Positions 1 to 5,539 of a stretch of 5,539 nucleotides of DNA are shown here, one piece after another. Numbering within the stretch: position 1 is the stretch's first letter; each line of letters starts with the position of its first letter. The notes beneath the pieces are model-generated. The model did not search any database. It saw only the letters and a program-made list of their open reading frames with translations, and was not told the origin of the DNA. The translations under genes were made by a program, and so were the position numbers. The DNA comes from Bacteriovoracaceae bacterium UBA1018 (GTDB lineage Bacteria; Bdellovibrionota; UBA1018): positions 1 through 5,539 of the forward strand of contig DBAE01000013.1 of assembly GCA_002291495.1 (NCBI GenBank), in the 5' to 3' direction.

Positions 1-1006
1 TATTTGGAGTGAGCGCATTTTGGAAAACCTGGAAGGTACTTTTCTGAAAAATCTCAGAAAGATCCTGAAGCTCAAGTCCAAAACGGACATCCGGCTTATC
101 GCTTCCATAGCGGCTCATCGCCTCTTTATATGGCATGCGAGGAAATGGAGTTTGGATCTCTTGTCCAAGAATCTCTTTCCAGAGTTTCGAAATCATTTTT
201 TCTAAGATTGGAAAGAACGCTTCTTCGTCCAGGAACGAAGTTTCAATATCGATTTGAGAAAACTCTGGCTGGCGATCTGCTCGAAGGTCTTCATCTCGGA
301 AACATCGCGCGACCTGATAGTATCGATCCATACCGCTGATCATGAGAAGTTGTTTGAGGGTCTGTGGAGACTGAGGAAGCGCGTAAAAGGTACCTGGGTT
401 AAGTCTGCTCGGAACGATAAAGTCACGCGCTCCTTCTGGAGTCGACTTGTAGAGAATTGGTGTTTCAACTTCGACAAACTGGTTCTGATCAAGGTGGTTT
501 CGCACGATCGAAAGCATGCGGTGACGGACCAATAAATTGCGCTGCAAACTAGGTCGGCGTAAATCTAAGTATCTGTGCTTGAGACGAAGGGTCTCAGCTA
601 CATCGACATCATCTTCGATTGAAAATGGAGGTGTTTTTGCCTCTGAAAGGATTCTCATATCAGAGATCGCTACCTCGATCTCGCCCGTAGCCATCTTAGG
701 ATTAGTCATACCTTCAGGGCGGCGGCGTACTTTACCCTTGCACCAAAGAACATATTCAGATCGAATTCGGCCAGCAATCTCATGAGCTTGTGCTTCAGTC
801 GGATCCACTACGATTTGGGTGAGGCCGTAACGATCTCGAAGGTCAGCAAAAACGAGTCCTCCATGGTCACGTCGTTTTGCCACCCAACCACAAAGCGTAA
901 CTTCCTGACCGAGTTGATCGGCACGAAGCTCGCCGCAGTGATGAGATCTCACCGTACGAACAGGAGGAAGAGTTGATGCAGAAGAAGAGACACTGTGACC
1001 ATTCAT
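1..1006 (-). CDS. aspS: Aspartyl-tRNA synthetase, bacterial type (N-terminal 335 residues; cut by the left window edge)
   Basis: This class II aminoacyl-tRNA synthetase charges tRNA(Asp), and perhaps tRNA(Asn), with aspartate in the cytoplasm. The frame is open from the ATG at 1006-1004 to the window edge, giving 335 of the family's usual ~590 residues. In order it shows an N-terminal OB-fold anticodon-binding domain (about residues 20-130, with CGWVAKRRDHGG and ATGEIEV) and then the catalytic core. Core motifs are YLDLRRP, TPEGARD (189-195), YALPQSPQ and the motif 2 segment CFRDEDLRADRQPEF (FRDED at 236-240), followed by RYGSDKPD. These align almost gap-free with E. coli AspRS. The GAD insertion and motif 3 lie outside the window. 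The start follows a weak AAAGG site (1018-1014) at 7-nt spacing. The N terminus is about 17 residues longer than in E. coli and Ser-rich. His48 and Gly99 match non-discriminating enzymes. The gene is divergent from the phospholipase D operon. Confidence 0.97.
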   Translation of the reverse strand, partial: MNGHSVSSSASTLPPVRTVRSHHCGELRADQLGQEVTLCGWVAKRRDHGGLVFADLRDRYGLTQIVVDPTEAQAHEIAGRIRSEYVLWCKGKVRRRPEGMTNPKMATGEIEVAISDMRILSEAKTPPFSIEDDVDVAETLRLKHRYLDLRRPSLQRNLLVRHRMLSIVRNHLDQNQFVEVETPILYKSTPEGARDFIVPSRLNPGTFYALPQSPQTLKQLLMISGMDRYYQVARCFRDEDLRADRQPEFSQIDIETSFLDEEAFFPILEKMISKLWKEILGQEIQTPFPRMPYKEAMSRYGSDKPDVRFGLELQDLSEIFQKSTFQVFQNALTPN

Positions 1007-1081
1007 GTTAAAGCCTTTGAACCTTTCTAGAAATCGCCATCCCATTTAACACTTGAATGGCGAGACGCGCAAGCTTTCGGC
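1007..1081. promoter_or_regulatory. Divergent intergenic region between aspS and the phospholipase D operon
   Basis: These 75 bp separate two divergently transcribed start codons, so promoters for both genes should lie here or just inside them. On the minus strand the best sigma70-like pair I see for aspS is TTGCGC (1072-1067) and TTAAAT (1049-1044) with a 17-bp spacer. It would give a leader of about 30 nt. The matches are modest (3/6 and 4/6), so this is only a candidate. I find no convincing plus-strand promoter. A 7-bp inverted repeat occupies the middle of the region. Confidence 0.35.
1034..1063. repeat. Perfect 7-bp inverted repeat (TCGCCAT / ATGGCGA) with a 16-bp spacer
   Basis: TCGCCAT at 1034-1040 is repeated in inverted orientation as ATGGCGA at 1057-1063. 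The arm centres are 23 bp apart, about two helical turns, and the spacer is AT-rich. The spacer contains the candidate aspS -10 hexamer (1044-1049). The geometry would suit a dimeric DNA-binding protein acting on one or both divergent promoters. It could also be a small RNA hairpin or chance, since a 7-bp repeat in a short region is not rare. Confidence 0.4.
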
Positions 1082-3235
1082 ATGCTGCTTGCGACACCTG
1101 ATCATCAATTTATGCCAACAGCCAAGCTTTCAGCTCGCGCTTATAAATCCCGCTGCATCTCCTATTCTTGGAAACCCATATGGGAGGCGGGGGACTACTA
1201 CGCCCGTATATCCGAGCTTTTAGAACAGGCACAGGACTATGCGGTATTTGTCGGTTGGCAGATCGATTCACGCACCCCGTTAGTTCACCCGAGTTCGGGT
1301 CAAATCGAAACCCTGAAGGAAAAGATGGTTCGCATCTGTGAAAGTCGGCCTAATTTCCACTTTTACCTCCTGATGTGGGATCACGCCTACTTTTACACCC
1401 TCGAAAGAGAAATCCTTCAAGGGCGTATCTGGGATAACGTTCATCCAAGGATTCATTTCGTATTTGATAACCGAGCCCCTTATGGAGGGTCCCACCACGA
1501 AAAGATTGCCATCGTCGATGGCCGTTATGCGTTTACCGGCGGAATTGATATTTGTGATGAACGCTGGGACTCACCTCAGCACCTATTTATTGATCGCCGA
1601 AGATCCCTCGATTGGAAAGAAGAGCATCACGGCCCCTATCACGATCTCGCCGTCGAAGTGACAGGTCCCATTTGCCAAGAAGTGCAGGAACATGTGGAGA
1701 AGCGTTGGAAGAAGCTCAGCTCTATCCCCTTTCCTAAACTTCCACTGGCACATGAAACAACACCCAAAGTAGCTGATTCACACTCACTGTATGACGTTTA
1801 TCTGAGCCGCACTATCGCTGAAATCGAGGGCGGCGACGAACGAGGAGTTCCGATCATCCGAGAGATCGAATTCCTGACGATGGAAATGATTCAACAAGCT
1901 GAACATCGGCTCATTTTAGAAGGCCAATACTATTGGTCAGAAAAATTAAACGATACTTTAATAAAAAAAATCCATCAAATGAGAGGCAAAGACTTCGAAG
2001 TTTTTCTGATTCTGGCAGACACACGGAGTTTAAAATCTCTCAGCAAGCAAATGGCTTACTATGAGCTTAAGCTCATTAAAAAACTCCAAGACGCTGCACG
2101 ATTTTCCAAAGTGAGATTAGTCATGGGTACGCCACGAGTTAAGTCTTCAGACGGGAAAACTACTCGTCCTATTTATGTTCACTCAAAAATTATCATCGTG
2201 GACGATATAATGATGTCGATAGGATCTGCCAATTTCGCAGCCCGAGCCTATCGCCTCGATACCGAACTGAATTTAACGATAGTAGCAAAGAACCAAGATG
2301 ATCGAGCTTTCATCGAGAAAACTGCTCACCAAGTACTTGGACATTGGAATCTACAAAGCGTTACACGCTCCTATCCGCAAGAGGTTCAAGACCCAACCGT
2401 AATCAATGGTCCCCAAGTTGAGCTGAGAGCTTTTGATCCTCTTCGAGATTCGAAAGAGATTCGCCTCGCTCATCCTTGGCTGAGCCGTATTCCATGGCAG
2501 TACTTCTTTGATCCTGAAGTCCCGTGGCTCTATCCTTTGAAAAGACGATTTCGAAATTGGTCAGTCACAAGATCTTGGCTTGCTTTCTCGATTTCAGCTC
2601 TCACTTGGGCACTGGGTCTCTTACTCACAATCGTACTCGTCGGTCCTACTCCCGATGAAACTCAGCCATGGTCGTGGGCCTATCTTTGCCTACTTTATTC
2701 AGTTTGGGTACTTCCTGTCCCGTTCTTACCTCTTGCCCTCTTTGCGACCCTCCATTTAGAGGAACCCATAGCATCTCAAATCATTATCTTCTCATTTTGG
2801 ACTGCGAGTATCTGGGGCTACACTGTAGCTCGCATGTTTCCTAACTCAGCTGCACGTTTTTACCGTGAGACAGGTCAACATTGGTTACCTCAGCGCCTAG
2901 GCCTTCGCAGCTTTCCGCACATCCTCAGCGTACTCATGGACCCAAGAGTCAACTTACGCTCTAAGATCGTCTACCAAGGACTCTACTGTGTGCACTTTCC
3001 CTGGTTTATCTTAGGGACTCTCTTAGGGATGGGTAGTTTACTTTACATGCTCATCCGTTTGACACATCTTGCGGCAATTCAGATCGGGGCCAACGTAGAG
3101 TCCTACGCGCCAATTGCATGTGGTATAAGTTTTTTGTGGGGAACCGCCTACTTGGTGTTTGGTTTAGACAAGGTTCGAAAGGAACAAAAGAGTGGAAAGA
3201 CAAAAGCTACGAGTACTGTCGTACAATATACATAA
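1082..3235 (+). CDS. Phospholipase D/cardiolipin synthase-superfamily protein fused to a C-terminal VTT-like membrane domain
   Basis: This is probably an inner-membrane enzyme that hydrolyses or transfers phosphatidyl groups of phospholipids. The 717 residues contain two complete HxKxxxxD motifs: H139/K141/D146, followed by FTGGID (151-156), and H367/K369/D374, followed by GSAN (381-384) and E395. Both half-sites of a PLD active centre are therefore intact. The GWQIDSRTPL segment near residue 60 and the ERWDSPQH stretch after HKD1 are typical of the long bacterial PLD proteins that carry a membrane domain, rather than of short ClsB-type enzymes. After about residue 500 come roughly five hydrophobic segments (about 500-520, 533-557, 565-584, 641-660, 676-695). 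The stretch FILGTLLGMGSLLYM (642-656) resembles the end of a VTT/SNARE-associated (DedA/TVP38-like) domain, but the rest is divergent. The tail is Lys-rich. Neither ATG 1082 nor the in-frame ATG 1112 has a clear ribosome binding site, so the exact start is uncertain. It overlaps the downstream YbhP-like gene by 44 nt. The substrate is not determined by the sequence. Confidence 0.9.
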   Translation: MLLATPDHQFMPTAKLSARAYKSRCISYSWKPIWEAGDYYARISELLEQAQDYAVFVGWQIDSRTPLVHPSSGQIETLKEKMVRICESRPNFHFYLLMWDHAYFYTLEREILQGRIWDNVHPRIHFVFDNRAPYGGSHHEKIAIVDGRYAFTGGIDICDERWDSPQHLFIDRRRSLDWKEEHHGPYHDLAVEVTGPICQEVQEHVEKRWKKLSSIPFPKLPLAHETTPKVADSHSLYDVYLSRTIAEIEGGDERGVPIIREIEFLTMEMIQQAEHRLILEGQYYWSEKLNDTLIKKIHQMRGKDFEVFLILADTRSLKSLSKQMAYYELKLIKKLQDAARFSKVRLVMGTPRVKSSDGKTTRPIYVHSKIIIVDDIMMSIGSANFAARAYRLDTELNLTIVAKNQDDRAFIEKTAHQVLGHWNLQSVTRSYPQEVQDPTVINGPQVELRAFDPLRDSKEIRLAHPWLSRIPWQYFFDPEVPWLYPLKRRFRNWSVTRSWLAFSISALTWALGLLLTIVLVGPTPDETQPWSWAYLCLLYSVWVLPVPFLPLALFATLHLEEPIASQIIIFSFWTASIWGYTVARMFPNSAARFYRETGQHWLPQRLGLRSFPHILSVLMDPRVNLRSKIVYQGLYCVHFPWFILGTLLGMGSLLYMLIRLTHLAAIQIGANVESYAPIACGISFLWGTAYLVFGLDKVRKEQKSGKTKATSTVVQYT
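3178..3183 (+). promoter_or_regulatory. Ribosome binding site deciding the GTG start of the YbhP-like gene
   Basis: AAAGGA lies inside the end of the phospholipase D gene, 8 nt before GTG 3192. This spacing supports GTG as the start. The next downstream in-frame ATG would remove the conserved YNIHKG motif. The position implies that the gene is translated from the same message as its upstream neighbour. Confidence 0.65.
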
Positions 3236-3944
3236 AGGATTTACGACTGGGAATCGCGGATTTGTCCTGAAGCGGATGCGTGAAGCGATCCACTCAGTGC
3301 AGGCGGATCTCGTTTTCCTGCAAGAGGTATTAGGGCAACATTCAGGTCATCAAAAAAAGTATGAAGACTGGCCGGACGTCCCGCAATTTGAATACCTATC
3401 GGACCAACTTTGGCCGCACTTCGCCTACGGACGAAATGCAGTGTACACGTCTGGACATCATGGAAATGCGATCTTAAGCAAATATCCATTTTCATTCTGG
3501 GAAAATATCGACGTCTCCACAAATCGACTTGAACGAAGGGGCCTACTCCACGGAGTCATCGAAATACCTCATCGCAAAAAACCAGTACATGCCATTTGTG
3601 TACATTTAGGACTTTTGGAAACCGAGAGACAAACTCAAGTCAAAAACCTCTGCGAGAGAATTGATCGAATGGTGCCTCATGACGAACCTCTGATTATCGG
3701 GGGCGACTTCAATGATTGGCGGATCCGACTCACTCGACCTCTGCATAACAAAGTAGAAGTGAAAGAAGCTTTTAAAGAGATGTATGGCGATCACGCCCGC
3801 ACCTTTCCGAGCTGGCTCCCCGCACTGAAACTCGATCGCATTTATTATCGCGGGATGAAAATCCAAGATGCAAGGACCTTAACGGGCCGTCCTTGGAATC
3901 AACTCTCGGATCACGTAGCTCTTTATTCTGAGCTCCTCGTATAA
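3192..3944 (+). CDS. YbhP-like endonuclease/exonuclease/phosphatase-family hydrolase
   Basis: This is a metal-dependent phosphoesterase of the DNase I-like (EEP) fold, 250 residues long, about the length of E. coli YbhP (~253). Conserved positions are present in the expected order: N12 in YNIHKG, E45 in LQEV, the FAYGRNAVY and GHHGNA segments (78-93), H138 in CVHLG, D172/N174 in GGDFNDW, ARTFP (202-206), LDRIY (214-218), and the terminal SDH (D240/H241). The similarity to YbhP is collinear along the whole protein, not limited to motifs. I see no signal peptide or membrane segment. The GTG start is supported by AAAGGA 8 nt upstream and overlaps the phospholipase D gene by 44 nt, so the two are probably translationally coupled. 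In E. coli, ybhP sits beside the cardiolipin synthase gene clsB. By analogy it may act on a phospholipid head group or a related phosphodiester, but its substrate is unknown to me. Confidence 0.92.
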   Translation: MERQKLRVLSYNIHKGFTTGNRGFVLKRMREAIHSVQADLVFLQEVLGQHSGHQKKYEDWPDVPQFEYLSDQLWPHFAYGRNAVYTSGHHGNAILSKYPFSFWENIDVSTNRLERRGLLHGVIEIPHRKKPVHAICVHLGLLETERQTQVKNLCERIDRMVPHDEPLIIGGDFNDWRIRLTRPLHNKVEVKEAFKEMYGDHARTFPSWLPALKLDRIYYRGMKIQDARTLTGRPWNQLSDHVALYSELLV

Positions 3945-4034
3945 CCGGTAGGATTTGAAGAGAGCGCAGGATGCCGAGAAAGGCTGAGCGCGCCGACTCA
4001 GTGGCCCTCAAGTCACTCATGTGCACAAGTCTGA

Positions 4035-4400
4035 CTACGCAGCGTGATGAGCGCGGTAAACTTCCTGAAGTACTCCGATCAGTTGATCCAATGTATAAGG
4101 TTTTGCTAAAAATCGAGCTCCAGGCATATGGGTAATGCGTTTTTCGCCCTGCGATACCGCGGACAAAACGACAGTTGGAGGCACCGACCCAAATTCTTGC
4201 TGAATTTTGGTAAAGACTTCTTCTCCCGTCATTCCCTCTAGACTCAGATCAAGCAATACGACATCCGGCCAGCTCTTTTTCAGCTGTTCAAGTGCCTGCT
4301 CGCCGCCTTCTACTAGGTCGACCTGATAATTGTAAGTCTCCAAGACAATCCCGAGAGTCTCTCGTACAGATTGATCGTCTTCAATGACCAATACCTTCAT
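4035..4400 (-). CDS. Stand-alone receiver-domain (CheY/DivK-like) response regulator
   Basis: This 121-residue protein consists of a single receiver domain with no output domain. The phosphorylation machinery is complete: acidic pair D8/D9 in VIEDD, phospho-acceptor D51 in LLDLSLEGM, S80 at the Ser/Thr switch position in VVLSA, F97 at the aromatic switch position, and K100-P101. It should accept phosphate from a histidine kinase and act through protein-protein contacts or a phosphorelay. No kinase gene is visible here, so it is an orphan in this window. The ATG at 4400-4398 follows a good GAGGGG site (4415-4410) at 9-nt spacing. It converges on the YbhP-like gene and diverges from aspA. The partner and the controlled process cannot be read from the sequence. 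Confidence 0.93.
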   Translation of the reverse strand: MKVLVIEDDQSVRETLGIVLETYNYQVDLVEGGEQALEQLKKSWPDVVLLDLSLEGMTGEEVFTKIQQEFGSVPPTVVLSAVSQGEKRITHMPGARFLAKPYTLDQLIGVLQEVYRAHHAA

Positions 4401-4409
4401 GCGTCATTA

Positions 4410-4415
4410 CCCCTC
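4410..4415 (-). promoter_or_regulatory. Ribosome binding site of the response regulator
   Basis: GAGGGG on the minus strand lies 9 nt before ATG 4400-4398 and fixes that start. An overlapping ATG a few bases upstream is in another frame. It sits in a 64-bp divergent spacer (4401-4464) shared with aspA. I could not find a believable sigma70 promoter for either gene in that spacer. Confidence 0.6.
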
Positions 4416-4464
4416 TTTATCTTGATGATGACAACCGGGTGAACTCCTTGCATATTCGGATCCA

Positions 4465-5539
4465 ATGAGCCAGAAAAAAGAATCGAAGATGCTAAGAAAA
4501 GAACATGACTCCCTCGGCGAAGTTGAGGTTCCTAGTCAGGCGCTCTACGGTGCTCAGACTGTTCGTGCTCTCAATAACTATCAAATCTCGGGCCGAACCG
4601 CGCACCCGGACCTCATCAAAGCTTATCTTTATTTAAAGCGCGCAGCCGCTAGAGCCAATCTAGAAGCGGGAAGCCTGGAAAAAGCACAAGTAGAAGCAAT
4701 CTACCGCGCCGTAGATGAATTGCTTTTGAAAGAATCGCTTTGGCCAGAAATCTTTCCACTGGATCCCTATCAGGCAGGCGCAGGCACAAGCCTCAATATG
4801 AATGTGAACGAGGTCATCGCCAATCAAGGCAACCTTTTGAGTGGCGGAAAATTAGGAGTCTACAAACTTCTCCATCCCAATGACCATGTCAATTGTTCAC
4901 AATCGACGAACGATACCTTTCCAACCGCAATGCGACTTGCATTGCTAATTGCATCACTCCGATGCGGGGATGAAATAAAAAAATTAGAATCTTCGTTTAA
5001 TAAAAAATCTAAATTATGGGATCAAATTCCAAAATCTGCGCGTACCCATCTTCAAGATGCTGTACCGATGCGACTCGGCCAAGAGTTTTCGGGTTATGGC
5101 GCGATGTTGGGACGTGTGGCTCTGTGGTTCGAAATTGCTCGCGATCAACTGCGCGAACTTGGAATTGGTGGAAGTGCTGCTGGTACGGGATTGAATGTTC
5201 CGTCGGGTTATCGGCGAGTCATTTTACGTGAACTGGAGATTTTAGTCGGCGAAAAATTGCATGGTGCTGAAAATCTATTCGAAGCGATGCAGGCTCAGGC
5301 ACCGGTGGCTTTGTATTCGTCAATGCTTCGTCTATTGGCTCTTGAGATGACTCGAGTTTGCAACGACTTGCGATTAATGGCGTCGGGGCCATCTACGGGT
5401 CTGTCAGAAATACTACTGCCTGCGGTACAACCCGGCAGCAGCATTATGCCAGGCAAAGTAAATCCGTCCATCTTGGAGATGGCTAATCAATCTTGGTTCT
5501 CTGTGATTGGATACGATCAAACTATTGCGATGTCATTAC
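4465..5539 (+). CDS. aspA: Aspartate ammonia-lyase (aspartase), N-terminal 358 residues; cut by the right window edge
   Basis: The enzyme converts L-aspartate reversibly to fumarate and ammonia, linking amino-acid catabolism to the TCA cycle in the cytoplasm. The frame is open from ATG 4465 to the edge; the family is usually ~470 residues. Visible signatures are EVPSQALYGAQT near the N terminus, AGAGTSLNMNVNE (104-116), SQSTND (145-150), RTHLQDAVP (193-201) and the catalytic loop GSSIMPGKVN (324-333). S325 is the expected catalytic base, with K331 and N333 also present. T108, S147, T148, N149, T194 and H195 occupy the substrate-binding positions known in the superfamily. LQDAVP, YGAQT.RALNN and GAGTSLNMN favour aspartase over class II fumarase, which usually reads DATPLT, although fumarase is not fully excluded. 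The start is uncertain: ATG 4465 has only a weak GGA upstream, and ATG 4489 would remove eight residues. The gene is divergent from the response regulator. A very AT-rich Lys-coding patch lies at 4969-5037. Confidence 0.9.
   Translation, partial: MSQKKESKMLRKEHDSLGEVEVPSQALYGAQTVRALNNYQISGRTAHPDLIKAYLYLKRAAARANLEAGSLEKAQVEAIYRAVDELLLKESLWPEIFPLDPYQAGAGTSLNMNVNEVIANQGNLLSGGKLGVYKLLHPNDHVNCSQSTNDTFPTAMRLALLIASLRCGDEIKKLESSFNKKSKLWDQIPKSARTHLQDAVPMRLGQEFSGYGAMLGRVALWFEIARDQLRELGIGGSAAGTGLNVPSGYRRVILRELEILVGEKLHGAENLFEAMQAQAPVALYSSMLRLLALEMTRVCNDLRLMASGPSTGLSEILLPAVQPGSSIMPGKVNPSILEMANQSWFSVIGYDQTIAMSL

Noticed and set aside
20..976. Several plus-strand open frames of 60-93 codons
   Set aside because: They lie antisense to aspS, whose minus-strand frame is continuous and matches AspRS throughout; none resembles a known protein.
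1961..1970. Eight-A run in the phospholipase D gene, with an A AAA AAA slippery heptamer in frame
   Set aside because: The zero frame continues through both HKD motifs and the membrane domain. The -1 frame stops after about 30 codons, and no strong downstream stem was seen, so programmed frameshifting is not indicated.
1082..3944. The phospholipase D plus EEP nuclease-fold pair as a possible anti-phage defence system
   Set aside because: Both proteins match lipid-related families collinearly (long membrane-fused PLD and YbhP), there are no other defence or mobile genes, and the flanks are housekeeping genes.
3982..4006. Possible hairpin in the convergent spacer (CTGAG 3984-3988 with CTCAG 3997-4001, flanked by GGC and GGCC)
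   Set aside because: The stem is only 5 bp with an 8-nt loop and there is no T-run on either side, so it is not supportable as an intrinsic terminator. The rest of this 90-bp spacer shows nothing clear.
4020..4027. 8-bp palindrome TGTGCACA between the convergent genes
   Set aside because: It is short, does not extend, and sits at the 3' ends of both genes, where an operator is unlikely.
4401..4464. TTCACC-17-GATAAA as a minus-strand promoter for the response regulator
   Set aside because: The resulting start site would fall inside or after the GAGGGG ribosome binding site, so a message from it would lack that site.

Overview
This window comes from a bacterial chromosome of roughly even base composition and has ordinary housekeeping content. 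The proteins look Gram-negative. The AspRS is of the bacterial type, and the phospholipase D/YbhP-like gene pair is typical of Proteobacteria and related phyla. A Bdellovibrionota- or deltaproteobacteria-like source fits the style of the proteins, but that is only a guess. I see no tRNA, rRNA, insertion sequence, CRISPR array, phage gene or plasmid gene.

There are five protein-coding genes in divergent and convergent arrangements. Positions 1-1006 (minus) hold the N-terminal 335 codons of aspartyl-tRNA synthetase (aspS), which runs off the left edge. A 75-bp divergent spacer with a perfect 7-bp inverted repeat separates it from a plus-strand two-gene operon. The first gene (1082-3235) encodes a 717-residue protein with two complete HKD phospholipase D motifs followed by a multi-spanning membrane domain. 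The second (3192-3944) starts at a GTG inside the first and encodes a 250-residue endonuclease/exonuclease/phosphatase-fold protein closely resembling E. coli YbhP. After a 90-bp convergent spacer, a minus-strand gene (4035-4400) encodes a stand-alone receiver-domain response regulator. Divergent from it, at 4465-5539 (plus), are the first 358 codons of an aspartate ammonia-lyase (aspA), open at the right edge.

The two edge genes are long, intact open frames. Over most of aspS, the visible plus-strand open frames are antisense shadows.

Functionally, the middle operon is the most interesting part. A PLD-superfamily enzyme fused to a membrane domain is translationally overlapped with a YbhP-like hydrolase. 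This parallels the E. coli ybhP-clsB(ybhO)-ybhN locus and points to membrane phospholipid synthesis or remodelling. The AspRS carries the His/Gly pair typical of non-discriminating enzymes. That suggests Asn-tRNA is made, at least partly, through Asp-tRNA(Asn) and the GatCAB amidotransferase. I found no convincing previously undescribed system; the findings below are modest observations.
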